Shown in pieces: positions 34,116 through 42,294 of a stretch of DNA of 64,000 bases; positions within the stretch are counted from its first letter, which is position 1; the number at the start of each line of letters is the position of its first letter. The position numbers and the translations under genes are program-made. Origin of the DNA: Streptomyces minutiscleroticus (GTDB lineage: Bacteria > Actinomycetota > Actinomycetes > Streptomycetales > Streptomycetaceae); contig NZ_BMVU01000015.1 of NCBI RefSeq assembly GCF_014650875.1, positions 90,378 to 154,377 of the forward strand, read 5' to 3'. The notes beneath the pieces are model-generated. The model worked only from the letters and a program-made list of their open reading frames with translations, searched no databases and had not been told where the DNA came from.

Positions 34116-34574
34116 TCACGACTTGTGCCGGTTCCCCGCCGCCAGGCTCTTTGCCGCGGTCGTCCACGGCAGTTCGATCGCCACCGTCTTGCCGCCCTCG
34201 CGGGTGGGGCGGACCGTCAGCCGGCCCCCGGCCTCCGCGGCCAGGCTGCGGATGATCACCATGCCCCGGCCGTTGTCCTGCTGGACGGCGGCCGGCAGCC
34301 GTTTCGGGAAACGGGGGTGACTGTCGGTGACGCCGACGCGCAGCCGCTCGTCGCGGTCGAGCGCGACGTCGACGGTGAAGGTGGGCGACTGCCCGAAGGT
34401 GTGCTGGACGGCGTTGGTGGCCAGTTCGGACACGATGAGGCGGACGGTGTCGGCGATCTCGGCGTCACCGGGCATGCCCCACTCGGCGAGCACGGTGATG
34501 ACGTAGTTGCGGGCCACGGAGACCGAGGCAGGCTCGCTCGGCAGAGTGACGGATGCTTCCTGGTGGTCTGCCAT
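34116..34574 (-). CDS. ATP-binding regulatory protein (RsbW-like anti-sigma fold)
   Basis: The 152-residue HATPase_c protein has an N-box ELATNAVQHTFG, a G1-like VTDSHPRFP and a DNGRGMVIIRSLA G2 region, which is the Bergerat ATP site of RsbW/SpoIIAB-like proteins. The C terminus is basic. It is divergent from an XRE/DUF397 pair. Such trios are found many times in each Streptomyces genome (abaA-like, whiJ-like, scr1-3). It probably binds a sigma or anti-anti-sigma factor, or modulates the XRE protein. Confidence 0.88.
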   Translation of the reverse strand: MADHQEASVTLPSEPASVSVARNYVITVLAEWGMPGDAEIADTVRLIVSELATNAVQHTFGQSPTFTVDVALDRDERLRVGVTDSHPRFPKRLPAAVQQDNGRGMVIIRSLAAEAGGRLTVRPTREGGKTVAIELPWTTAAKSLAAGNRHKS

Positions 34575-34826
34575 GGCGACGTCGTCCCTTTCCCACGGGA
34601 CCGGAGTGGCGACAGCGGAGCGGTTGACCCGAGTACGGTCCCGGACTCGGTGCTTCGCGCAAGACTGCCACTCCGCGACCCGTCACGGGCGGCGATCCGC
34701 CAAGATGTGCATATATCTGTCGCTCGAAGCGGTGAACTCTGCCGCGACCGACCGTATTTGGGCGAACGCCCTGCCCATCCTCTACCGTCGCCGTGGACAA
34801 GCGCGTGCCGGGCGGAGGGAGACGCC

Positions 34827-35684
34827 ATGCAACACGGTCCCGCGGTGCGCCGCCGCAAGCTCGGTGCCGAGCTGCGCGCCCTGCGCACCCGTGCGGGTCT
34901 CACGAGCGACGAGGCCGCCCGGCGGGTCGGCTGGCACCAGTCGAAAGTCAGCCGGATCGAGACGGGGCGCAGCGGCGTCAAGCCGTCCGACGTGCGGCTG
35001 CTCCTGGACGCCTACGACGTACGCACGCCGGAGGTGCGGGAACTGCTGGTCGTGCTGGCCGGCTCCGACGAGGGCGGCCGGCACCACTGGTGGCACGCCT
35101 ACAGGGGACTGCTGCCCCAGGCGTACCGGGACTTCATCAGCCTGGAGTCGCAGGCCTGCGCGATGCGCACCCTGGAGACCTCTGTGGTGCCCGGTCTGCT
35201 GCAGACACCGGAGTACGCCCGCGAGGTCACCCGGGCCACCGTGAAAGGGCTCCCCGACGGCAAGCTCGACGCGCTCGTGGAGGTCCGGCGGGCCCGCCAG
35301 GACGTGCTGCGCTCGCAGCGCCCGCTGCGGCTGAGCGCCGTGCTCGACGAGGCCGTACTGCGCCGTCCGGTCGGCGGCCCGGAGGTGATGGGCCGGCAGC
35401 TGGAGCGGCTCCGGGAGGCGGCTTCGCTCCCCCATGTGCGCCTGCAAGTGCTCCCGTACGGGGCGGGTGTCCACGTCGGTGTCACCGGCCCCTTTGTGAT
35501 TCTTTCCTTCCCGAGCACATCTGACCTGGATGTAGTTGTTCTCGACCACTTGACGAGTAGCCTCTATCTCGAACGGAAAGAGGACCTCGACGCTTACAGC
35601 GAGGCCTTCAACTCCCTTCGGATCCAAGCCCTTTCGCCCGAGGACTCATTGGATTTCATCGCCGGGATCATCGACGGCGTGTGA
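34827..35684 (+). CDS. XRE helix-turn-helix regulator with DUF5753 domain (WhiJ/Scr1-like)
   Basis: The 285-residue protein has an N-terminal XRE domain (LGAELRALRTRAGLTSDEAARR, HQSKVSRIETGRSGVK) and a C-terminal DUF5753 region (VVPGLLQTPEYAREV, RRARQDVL, VLDEAVLRR, HVRLQVLPYGAG). This is the WhiJ/Scr1 architecture tied to development and secondary metabolism in Streptomyces. The ATG at 34827 has GGAGGGAGA upstream. The DUF397 partner follows 9 bases later. A start farther upstream in the same frame is unsupported. Confidence 0.94.
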   Translation: MQHGPAVRRRKLGAELRALRTRAGLTSDEAARRVGWHQSKVSRIETGRSGVKPSDVRLLLDAYDVRTPEVRELLVVLAGSDEGGRHHWWHAYRGLLPQAYRDFISLESQACAMRTLETSVVPGLLQTPEYAREVTRATVKGLPDGKLDALVEVRRARQDVLRSQRPLRLSAVLDEAVLRRPVGGPEVMGRQLERLREAASLPHVRLQVLPYGAGVHVGVTGPFVILSFPSTSDLDVVVLDHLTSSLYLERKEDLDAYSEAFNSLRIQALSPEDSLDFIAGIIDGV

Positions 35685-35693
35685 GGAGGCATC

Positions 35694-35918
35694 ATGTCCG
35701 TACTGCCTCGCAACGTCACCTCCAGCACCGCGATTCGCGGTGTGCGGTGGCAACGCAGCAGCCGCAGCACGGGAATGAACAACTGCGTCGAGACGGCCCG
35801 TCCCGACCACGGACCGGGGGCCGGACTGCTCGCGGTGCGCGACTCCAAGAACACCTGCGGCCCGGCCCTGCTCTTCCCCCCGGCGGCCTGGGAGGAGTTC
35901 ATCGCCGCGCTGCACTGA
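35694..35918 (+). CDS. DUF397 small protein (Scr2-like partner)
   Basis: The 74-residue protein has the DUF397 signatures RWQRSSRSTGMNNCVETA, VRDSKNTCGPALLFPPAAWEEFIAAL. DUF397 proteins are encoded immediately downstream of XRE/DUF5753 regulators and are thought to bind or antagonise them. The ATG has GAGGAGG upstream. Its last 20 bases overlap the 3' end of the convergent bioF gene. Confidence 0.95.
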   Translation: MSVLPRNVTSSTAIRGVRWQRSSRSTGMNNCVETARPDHGPGAGLLAVRDSKNTCGPALLFPPAAWEEFIAALH

Positions 35919-37035
35919 CCACCCGTACGGCCCGGTCGACCTGGGCGTCGGTGAGGTCCGCGCGGGCCGTCAGACGCAGCCGTGAGACGCCGTCCGGCAC
36001 CGACGGGGGCCGGAAGCAGCCCACGGCGACGCCCGCCGCACGGCAGTCGGCCGCCCAGCGCACGGCCCGCTCCGGCGACGCGGCGCGCACGGAGACGACG
36101 GCGGCGTCCGGACGCACGGCCTCCAGGCCCTCGGCGGTGAGCCCGGCGTGCAGGGCCGCCGCCACCGCCCGCACACGGCCGGCGCGGCCGGGCTCGCGGC
36201 GCAGCAGACGCAGCGCCGCGAGCGCGGCGCCCGCCGCGGCCGGCGCGAGCCCGGTGTCGAAGATGAAGGTGCGCGCCGTGTTGACCAGGTGGTCGATCAC
36301 CCGGGCGGGACCGAGGACGGCCCCGCCCTGGCTGCCGAGGGACTTCGACAGCGTGACGGTGGCGACGACGTCGGACGCGCCCGCGAGCCCCGCCGCGTGC
36401 GGGGCCCCGCGGCCGCCCGCGCCGAGGACGCCGAGCCCGTGCGCGTCGTCTAGGACGAGCCCGGCGCCGTACGCGCGGCAGGCCGCGGCGAGTCCGGCGA
36501 GCGGCGCGGCGTCGCCGTCCACCGAGAAGACGGTGTCGGAGACGGCGACGGCGGGCCCCGCACGGGTGCCGAGCGCCTTGCGCACGGCCTGCGGGTCGGC
36601 GTGCGGGACGACCTGCGTCGTGCCGCGCGCGAGCCGGCAGCCGTCGATCAGCGAGGCGTGGTTGCCCGCGTCCGACACGACGAGCGTGCCGTGCGGCGCG
36701 AGCGCGGTGACCGCGGCCAGGTTGGCGGCGTAGCCGGAGGACAGCACGAGGGCGGCCTCGAAGCCGCAGAACGCGGCCAGCTCGCCCTCCAGCTCGGCGT
36801 GCAGCCGCGTGCTGCCCGTGACCAGGCGGGAGCCGGTGGCGCCGCCGCCCCACTCCCGGGCCGCGGCGGCCGCCGCGGAGGTGACCTCCGGGTGGCGGGC
36901 CAGGCCCAGGTAGTCGTTGCCCGCCAGGTCGAGCAGGTCCGACGCGGCGGGGCGCGGGCGCAGGGTGCGCACGAGTCCGTCGCGGTGGCGCCGGCGCGCC
37001 TCCTCGTCGAGCCACGAGAACGGCGACGCGGGCAT
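35899..37035 (-). CDS. bioF: 8-amino-7-oxononanoate synthase
   Basis: First committed enzyme of biotin ring assembly, condensing pimeloyl-thioester with alanine. The 378-residue PLP enzyme has DLAGNDYLGLARHPEV, GSTRLHAELEGELAAFCGFE, SDAGNHASLIDGCRLA, LDDAHGLGVLG and the PLP-binding Lys231 in VTLSKSLGSQGG. The ATG at 37035 follows GGAGG by about 7 bases. It is divergent from bioB, with an inverted repeat between them that could regulate both. Confidence 0.95.
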   Translation of the reverse strand: MPASPFSWLDEEARRRHRDGLVRTLRPRPAASDLLDLAGNDYLGLARHPEVTSAAAAAAREWGGGATGSRLVTGSTRLHAELEGELAAFCGFEAALVLSSGYAANLAAVTALAPHGTLVVSDAGNHASLIDGCRLARGTTQVVPHADPQAVRKALGTRAGPAVAVSDTVFSVDGDAAPLAGLAAACRAYGAGLVLDDAHGLGVLGAGGRGAPHAAGLAGASDVVATVTLSKSLGSQGGAVLGPARVIDHLVNTARTFIFDTGLAPAAAGAALAALRLLRREPGRAGRVRAVAAALHAGLTAEGLEAVRPDAAVVSVRAASPERAVRWAADCRAAGVAVGCFRPPSVPDGVSRLRLTARADLTDAQVDRAVRVVSAARR

Positions 37036-37048
37036 GCGGGCCTCCGGT

Positions 37049-37073
37049 GTGTTTGTAGGCAGTGGACAGACAC
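37049..37073. promoter_or_regulatory. Candidate operator between bioF and bioB
   Basis: GTGTTTGT (37049-37056), 9 bases, then ACAGACAC (37066-37073) form an inverted repeat with 7 of 8 pairs. It lies 14 bases upstream of bioF and 111 bases upstream of bioB, where a biotin-responsive repressor would act. Confidence 0.45.
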
Positions 37074-37183
37074 TAGCCGGACGGTGCCCTACCCATGATG
37101 TGGCAATACCCACACGGCGACCCGCGGCCGTTGTGCACTTCCTCCTTGGCCGGGAACGCTCCCGTGCGCCAGGATCGTCCCTC

Positions 37184-38467
37184 ATGGACCTGCTGAACAC
37201 GCTGGTGGACAAGGGGCTTCGGCACGAGCCGCCGACCCGGAGCGAGGCGCTGGCCGTCCTGGCCACGTCCGACGACGAACTCCTCGATGTGGTGGCCGCG
37301 GCCGGCAGGGTGCGCCGGAAGTGGTTCGGCCGCCGCGTGAAGCTCAACTATCTGGTCAACCTCAAGTCGGGGCTGTGCCCCGAGGACTGCTCGTACTGCT
37401 CGCAGCGCCTCGGCTCGAAGGCGGAGATCCTGAAGTACACCTGGCTGAAGCCGGAGCAGGCGAGTGCGGCTGCCGCCGCCGGGCTGGCCGGCGGCGCGAA
37501 GCGGGTCTGCCTGGTCGCCAGCGGCCGCGGCCCGACGGACCGCGACGTGGACCGGGTCTCGGACACCATCAAGGCCATCAAGGAGGGCCACGAGGGCGTC
37601 GAGGTGTGCGCCTGCCTGGGCCTGCTCTCCGACGGGCAGGCCGAGCGGCTGCGCGCGGCCGGCGCGGACGCCTACAACCACAACCTCAACACGTCCGAGC
37701 GCACGTACGGCGACATCACCAGCACGCACACCTACGCCGACCGGGTGGACACGGTCCGCAGGGCGCACGCGGCCGGGCTGTCCGCCTGCTCCGGCCTGAT
37801 CGCGGGCATGGGCGAGACGGACGAGGACCTGGTCGACGTGGTCTTCTCGCTGCGCGCCCTCGACCCCGACTCGGTGCCGGTGAACTTCCTGATCCCCTTC
37901 GAGGGCACGCCGCTGGCGAAGGAGTGGAACCTCACCCCGCAGCGCTGCCTGCGCATTCTGGCCATGGTCCGGTTCGTCTGCCCGGACGTGGAGGTGCGCA
38001 TCGCGGGCGGCCGCGAGGTGCACCTGCGCACGATGCAGCCGCTGGCGCTGCACCTCGCCAACTCGGTCTTCCTCGGCGACTACCTCACCAGCGAGGGCCA
38101 GGCCGGCAGGGCGGACCTGGAGATGATCGCGGACGCCGGTTTCGAGGTGGAGGGCACGGACCGCACGACGCTGCCGGAGCACCGGGCCGCGGCGGGCGCC
38201 GGATGCGGCGGACACGGGTGCGGGGACGGGGACGGAGGGGACGGGGGCGTGTGCGCAGGTGCGGCGCCGGCCGCCGGACCCGCCGCGGCGGAGGCCGCCG
38301 ACGAGGGGTCCGCGCCGGCGTTCGCCGACGAGGAATCCGCGCAGCCGGTCGCCGACGGGGGGTCCGCGCGGGGGGACGCCGCCGCTCCGGCCGCCGCCGC
38401 GCCGCGTACGGACCTCGTGGCGGTGCGCCGCCGGGGCGCCGGAACGGACCTCGCGCCCAATGCCTGA
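37184..38467 (+). CDS. bioB: Biotin synthase, with long low-complexity C-terminal tail
   Basis: Radical SAM enzyme that inserts sulfur into dethiobiotin. The 4Fe-4S cysteines are Cys65, Cys69 and Cys72 (CPEDCSYC). YNHNLNTS, SGLIAGMGETDED, PVNFLIPFEGTP and IAGGREVHLRTMQ are conserved. After about residue 335 a tail of roughly 90 residues is Gly/Ala/Asp/Cys-rich (GAGCGGHGCGDGDGG, then alanine runs), beyond a normal BioB end. The ATG at 37184 lies 8 bases after CAGGAT, with TTGGCC 18 bases further up, and has only AGGA as ribosome site, so it may be leaderless. The stop overlaps bioA by 8 bases. Confidence 0.95.
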   Translation: MDLLNTLVDKGLRHEPPTRSEALAVLATSDDELLDVVAAAGRVRRKWFGRRVKLNYLVNLKSGLCPEDCSYCSQRLGSKAEILKYTWLKPEQASAAAAAGLAGGAKRVCLVASGRGPTDRDVDRVSDTIKAIKEGHEGVEVCACLGLLSDGQAERLRAAGADAYNHNLNTSERTYGDITSTHTYADRVDTVRRAHAAGLSACSGLIAGMGETDEDLVDVVFSLRALDPDSVPVNFLIPFEGTPLAKEWNLTPQRCLRILAMVRFVCPDVEVRIAGGREVHLRTMQPLALHLANSVFLGDYLTSEGQAGRADLEMIADAGFEVEGTDRTTLPEHRAAAGAGCGGHGCGDGDGGDGGVCAGAAPAAGPAAAEAADEGSAPAFADEESAQPVADGGSARGDAAAPAAAAPRTDLVAVRRRGAGTDLAPNA

Positions 38468-39773
38468 GCCCCGGGGAGGAGCCGGGTCCACCGGGCTGTC
38501 CGAACTGTCGCCGGCCGAACTGCTGGACCTCGACCGCCGGCACGTCTGGCACCCGTACGGGCCGATGCCGGGCCGCGGCGAACCGCTCGTCGTGGAGTCG
38601 GCGAGCGGGGTGCGGCTGCGCACGGCCGGCGCGGGCGAGCTGGTGGACGGCATGTCGTCCTGGTGGTCGGCCATCCACGGCTACCGCCACCCGGTGCTGG
38701 ACGAGGCCGTGCGCGGGCAGCTGGAGCGGATGAGCCACGTGATGTTCGGCGGGCTCACGCACGAGCCCGCCGTCCGATTGGCGAAGCGCCTCGTCGACAT
38801 CGCGCCCGACGGCCTGGAGCACGTCTTCCTCGCCGACTCCGGCTCGGTCTCGGTCGAGGTCGCGCTGAAGATGTGCCTGCAGTACTGGCGCTCGCTGGGC
38901 CGTCCCGCCAAGCGGCGCCTGCTGACCTGGCGCGGCGGCTACCATGGCGACACCTGGCACCCGATGTCCGTGTGCGACCCCGAGGGCGGGATGCACGAGC
39001 TGTGGCGGGGGGTCCTGCCCCGGCAGCTCTTCGCCGAGGCGCCCCCGGCGGAGTACGAGGAGGCGTACGCGGACCGTCTGCGGGAGCTGGTCGGGCGGCA
39101 CGCGGACGAACTGGCCGCGGTGATCGTGGAACCGGTGGTGCAGGGCGCGGGCGGGATGCGGTTCCACTCCCCCGGCCTGCTGCGGGTGCTGCGCGAGGCG
39201 TGCGACGCCCACGACGTGCTGCTCGTGTTCGACGAGATCGCGACCGGGTTCGGCCGCACGGGCGAGCTGTTCGCGGCGGACCACGCGGGCGTCACACCCG
39301 ACGTGATGTGCGTGGGCAAGGCGCTGACCGGCGGTTACCTGACGCTGGCGGCGACGCTGTGCACGCCCCGCGTGGCCGACGGCATCGCGCGCGGCGAGGT
39401 GCCGGTGCTGGCCCACGGGCCGACGTTCATGGGCAACCCGCTCGCCGCCGCCGTGGCCTGCGCCTCGATCGACCTGCTGCTCGGGCAGGACTGGCGCACG
39501 GAGGTCGAGCGCGTCGAGGCGGGGCTGCGGGAGGGGCTGGCGCCGGCCGCGGCGCTCCCCGGCGTGCGGGACGTACGGGTCCTCGGCGCCATCGGGGTGG
39601 TCCAGCTGGACCACGAGGTCGACATGGCGGCCGCCACGCGCGCGGCGGTGCGCGAGGGCGTGTGGCTGCGGCCCTTCCGCGACCTGGTGTACACGATGCC
39701 GCCGTACGTGACCGGGGACGCGGACGTGGCACGGATCGCCGCCGCGGTGTGCGCGGCGGCGGAGGAGGGGTGA
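38460..39773 (+). CDS. bioA: Adenosylmethionine-8-amino-7-oxononanoate aminotransferase
   Basis: Transfers an amino group from SAM to KAPA to give diaminopelargonate. The 437-residue class III aminotransferase shows HVWHPYGPM, DGMSSWWSAIHGY, the FLADSGSVSVEVALKM block, WRGGYHGDTWHPMS, FDEIATGFGRTGELFA and the PLP lysine in VGKALTGGY. The ATG overlaps the bioB end by 8 bases and is read in a different frame, so the two are probably coupled. No upstream start is needed. Confidence 0.96.
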   Translation: MPEPRGGAGSTGLSELSPAELLDLDRRHVWHPYGPMPGRGEPLVVESASGVRLRTAGAGELVDGMSSWWSAIHGYRHPVLDEAVRGQLERMSHVMFGGLTHEPAVRLAKRLVDIAPDGLEHVFLADSGSVSVEVALKMCLQYWRSLGRPAKRRLLTWRGGYHGDTWHPMSVCDPEGGMHELWRGVLPRQLFAEAPPAEYEEAYADRLRELVGRHADELAAVIVEPVVQGAGGMRFHSPGLLRVLREACDAHDVLLVFDEIATGFGRTGELFAADHAGVTPDVMCVGKALTGGYLTLAATLCTPRVADGIARGEVPVLAHGPTFMGNPLAAAVACASIDLLLGQDWRTEVERVEAGLREGLAPAAALPGVRDVRVLGAIGVVQLDHEVDMAAATRAAVREGVWLRPFRDLVYTMPPYVTGDADVARIAAAVCAAAEEG

Positions 39774-39800
39774 GCGGATGCGGGGAGCGGGAGGGGTGAC

Positions 39801-40526
39801 ATGCCGGTACTGGTGATCACGGGGACGGGCACGGAGGTCGGCAAGACCGTCGTCACCGCCGCCGTCGCGGCGGCGGCCCTGGCCGCCGGGCGCTCGGTGG
39901 CGGTGCTGAAGCCCGCGCAGACCGGGGTGGCGCCGGGCGAGCGCGGGGACGCCGACGAGGTGGCCCGTCTTGCGGGCGGGGTGACGGCGCGTGAACTGGC
40001 CCGGTTCCCCGAGCCGCTGGCGCCCGCGACGGCCGCGCGCCGGGCGGGACTGGCCCCCGTCCGGCCCTTCGAGGTGGCGGAGGCCGCGGGCAAGCTCGCG
40101 GCCGAGCACGACCTCGTCCTCGTCGAGGGGGCGGGCGGACTGCTCGTCCGGCTCGACGACGAGGGCGGCACGCTGGCCGAGGCCGCGCGGCTGCTGGCGG
40201 CACCCGTCCTGGTGGTGGCCGCGCCGGGCCTCGGCACGCTGAACACGACCGAGCTGACGGCGCGTGAGCTGGCGCGCCGGGGCCTCGCCCCGGAGGGCGT
40301 GGTCCTGGGCAGCTGGCCGCGCCGCCCGGACCTCGCGTCCCGCTGCAACCTCCTCGACCTTCCCGTCGTGACCGGCGCCCCGCTGCTGGGGGCGGTGCCG
40401 GACGGGGCGGGGGCGCTGCCGCCCGCGGCGTTCCGGACCGGGGCGGCGGACTGGCTGGCTCCGCGCCTGGACGGACGGTGGGACGCGCAGACGTTCACGG
40501 CGCAGCAGACGCGCCCCGAGGAGTAG
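39801..40526 (+). CDS. bioD: Dethiobiotin synthetase
   Basis: Closes the ureido ring of dethiobiotin using CO2 and ATP. The 241-residue protein has the P-loop TGTGTEVGKT (residues 7-16), LKPAQTG with substrate-binding Lys/Thr, VEGAGGLLV and VVAAPGLGTLNTTELTAREL. It starts 27 bases after bioA with GGAGGGG upstream. Last gene of the bioB-bioA-bioD operon. The C-terminal 25 residues are variable. Confidence 0.96.
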   Translation: MPVLVITGTGTEVGKTVVTAAVAAAALAAGRSVAVLKPAQTGVAPGERGDADEVARLAGGVTARELARFPEPLAPATAARRAGLAPVRPFEVAEAAGKLAAEHDLVLVEGAGGLLVRLDDEGGTLAEAARLLAAPVLVVAAPGLGTLNTTELTARELARRGLAPEGVVLGSWPRRPDLASRCNLLDLPVVTGAPLLGAVPDGAGALPPAAFRTGAADWLAPRLDGRWDAQTFTAQQTRPEE

Positions 40527-40833
40527 GCGACCACCGGGGCCGGGCACGGTCTGCGGAGCGGGCGGTCACCGGCGGCGGGCGCGGCCCGCGGAGCGGTCAC
40601 CGGCCGCAGGCCCGGCCTGCGGAGCGGGCGGTCACCGGCGGCGGGCACAACCCGGGGGCGGGCGGCCGCTCCTCGGCGTCCGGTCCCCGGCCCTCGGTGC
40701 CCGGCCCTCGCTCGGTGCCCGCTCCTCGTCGCCCGTCCGGCGGACCCGTTCCGGAAGCCCGAGGTCCGAACGGGTGAGCCGGTCCCGGTGCGGGGACAAT
40801 CGCCGTATCCGCAGCTCTACGGGGGAGGTCCCC
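40527..40833. repeat. Gap with a 30-bp perfect direct repeat
   Basis: Positions 40551-40580 and 40617-40646 are identical over 30 bases (begins CTGCGGAGCGGGCGGTCACC, ends GGCGGCGGGC), 66 bases apart. A shortened, imperfect copy lies between them at about 40587-40612. The rest of the 300-base gap is GC-rich and non-coding; GGGGGAGG near 40821 is the ribosome site of the next gene. Confidence 0.8.
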
Positions 40834-41565
40834 ATGCCCATGCGCGGCCTCAGAGCCACCAAGACAGGCAAGACCACCCGCACCGGCCCGACCGCGCGGC
40901 GCGCGAAGCCGCCCGCGTCCCCGGTGCACCACCCGCTGTTCGCCCGCTTCTACGCCAGAGCCAGCGCGGCCGCCGAGGGCACCGTCGGCGGGCTCAGGGA
41001 CGAGTTGCTCGCGGGGCTCTCCGGCCGCGTCATCGAGATCGGCGCGGGCAACGGCCTGAACTTCGCGCACTACCCGCGCACCGTCTCCGAGGTCGTCGCC
41101 ATCGAACCGGAGCGCAGTCTGCGGCAGCTCGCGGTGACCGCGGCCCTGCGCTCGGACGTGCCGGTCGACGTGGTGCCGGGCGTCGCGGAGGCGCTGCCGG
41201 TCAAGAGCGAGGCGTTCGACGCGGCGGTCGTCTCCCTGGTGCTGTGCAGCGTCCGGGACGTGCCGAGGGCGCTCGCCGAGGTCCGGCGCGTGCTGCGGCC
41301 CGGCGGTGAGATGCGCTTCCTGGAGCACGGCCGGGGCGGCGGCCCGGCGATGCTCTCCGTCCAGCGCGGCCTGGACCGCACGGTGTGGCCGCTGCTCTTC
41401 GGCGGCTGCCACGTGTCCCGGGACACCGTCGGGGCGCTCCGCGACGCGGGCTACGAGGTGGGCCCCCACCGCCGCCTGCTGCTCCCCGGCCACGGGGTGC
41501 GCACGCCGGGCTCGTACTTCGTGCTGGGCACCGCGCGCCGCCCCGACCTGGAAGGGGAACGCTAG
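40834..41565 (+). CDS. Class I SAM-dependent methyltransferase
   Basis: The 243-residue protein has a UbiE/COQ5-like methyltransferase fold: SAM motif I VIEIGAGNGLNFAHYP, an acidic motif II VVAIEPERSL, FDAAVVSLVLCSV (motif IV) and LRPGGEMRFLEHG. A basic, Thr/Lys-rich N terminus (RATKTGKTTRTGPTARRAKPP) of about 40 residues precedes it. The ATG at 40834 has GGGGGAGG upstream. The substrate is unknown; the family often methylates phospholipids or quinones. Confidence 0.9.
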   Translation: MPMRGLRATKTGKTTRTGPTARRAKPPASPVHHPLFARFYARASAAAEGTVGGLRDELLAGLSGRVIEIGAGNGLNFAHYPRTVSEVVAIEPERSLRQLAVTAALRSDVPVDVVPGVAEALPVKSEAFDAAVVSLVLCSVRDVPRALAEVRRVLRPGGEMRFLEHGRGGGPAMLSVQRGLDRTVWPLLFGGCHVSRDTVGALRDAGYEVGPHRRLLLPGHGVRTPGSYFVLGTARRPDLEGER

Positions 41566-41575
41566 CGGGAGGGGC

Positions 41576-41947
41576 TCACGGACTCCACTGGCGCAGCTCC
41601 CGCGCGATGTCGTGCACGGTCGCGTCACCGCTCTTGACCAGCCGGGCCAGGTCCCGGACCCGCTCGGGAGCGGTCTCGACCTTCAGGCCGCTGGCGACGA
41701 GGTAGGCGTACGCGACGGCCGAGGCGAACATCGCGTTGGAGCGCTCCAGCGCCGGTACGTGCATCAGGAGCTGGAGCAGCGCGGCGGCGCGGGCGTACGG
41801 GCCGTCGTAGACCGGGACGCCGAATATCTCCGCCTCGTGCCGGCTGACCGCGGCGACGAGCGCGCCCCAGTCGGTGACCTGGGGGTCCCCCGGTGTCCTC
41901 TGCTCGGCGACCATCAGGAGCCAGGCGAGGTCGATGTGCACGTCCAA
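41576..41947 (-). CDS. Degenerate Fic/Doc-like toxin component
   Basis: The 123-residue helical protein matches a Streptomyces family annotated as Fic-type toxin component, paired with a ribbon-helix-helix antitoxin. The expected HxFx(D/E)xN(K/G)R loop appears as HVPALERSN (from His63): the histidine is kept, but Phe, Asp/Glu and Asn positions are Pro, Leu and Arg. AMP-transfer activity as in Doc is thus doubtful. It starts 4 bases after the antitoxin stop. It may be an inactive or diverged toxin, or retain binding only. Confidence 0.75.
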   Translation of the reverse strand: MDVHIDLAWLLMVAEQRTPGDPQVTDWGALVAAVSRHEAEIFGVPVYDGPYARAAALLQLLMHVPALERSNAMFASAVAYAYLVASGLKVETAPERVRDLARLVKSGDATVHDIARELRQWSP

Positions 41948-41951
41948 CGGT

Positions 41952-42179
41952 TCAGCGACGGCCTTCTCGCTCCGCGCCGAACTCCTCGGCGAAGACGTTC
42001 TCGTACTGCTCCATGAAGTCGGCGGCGGCCTCCACGAACGTGCGGCCCACTTCGCCGGCGTCCTGCCTGACCAGTTCCTCGATGTACCGGTTGACGCTCA
42101 TGCCGCGGGCCAGGGCCCGTTCGCGGGCGGTCCGGGCGGTGCCCTCGTCCACGCGTACGTTCAGCTGAGTCTTCGCCAC
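41952..42179 (-). CDS. Ribbon-helix-helix antitoxin
   Basis: The 75-residue protein begins MAKTQLNVRVDEGTARTARERALARGMSVNRYIEELV, a clear Arc/MetJ-type strand-helix-helix. The C-terminal half (AAADFMEQYENVFAEEFG) is helical and acidic, suited to toxin binding. A GTG at 42179 is the only in-frame start; GGAGGG lies directly against it, and TAGCGT ends 7 bases upstream, so the message is probably leaderless. It precedes the Fic-like gene in an operon. Confidence 0.88.
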   Translation of the reverse strand: MAKTQLNVRVDEGTARTARERALARGMSVNRYIEELVRQDAGEVGRTFVEAAADFMEQYENVFAEEFGAEREGRR

Positions 42180-42185
42180 CCCTCC

Positions 42186-42207
42186 ACGCTAGCGCCGGAA
42201 CGCTAGC
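42186..42207. promoter_or_regulatory. Direct-repeat operator of the toxin-antitoxin pair
   Basis: ACGCTAGC occurs at 42186-42193 and 42200-42207, 14 bp apart; each holds the palindrome GCTAGC. The first copy overlaps the putative -10 (TAGCGT on the minus strand). This suits co-operative binding of ribbon-helix-helix dimers. Confidence 0.65.
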
Positions 42208-42294
42208 AGCGGCAAGGGGCCGCGGCCGGAGGCGGCGGCGTCCGCATGGTGGAAATCCCCTCGCGCCGCCGCGGTCCGGTGCTGGGATCGCGGC

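Noticed and set aside
40551..40646. CRISPR array
   Set aside because: Only two perfect 30-mers and one degenerate unit, with near-repeat spacers and no cas genes in the window.
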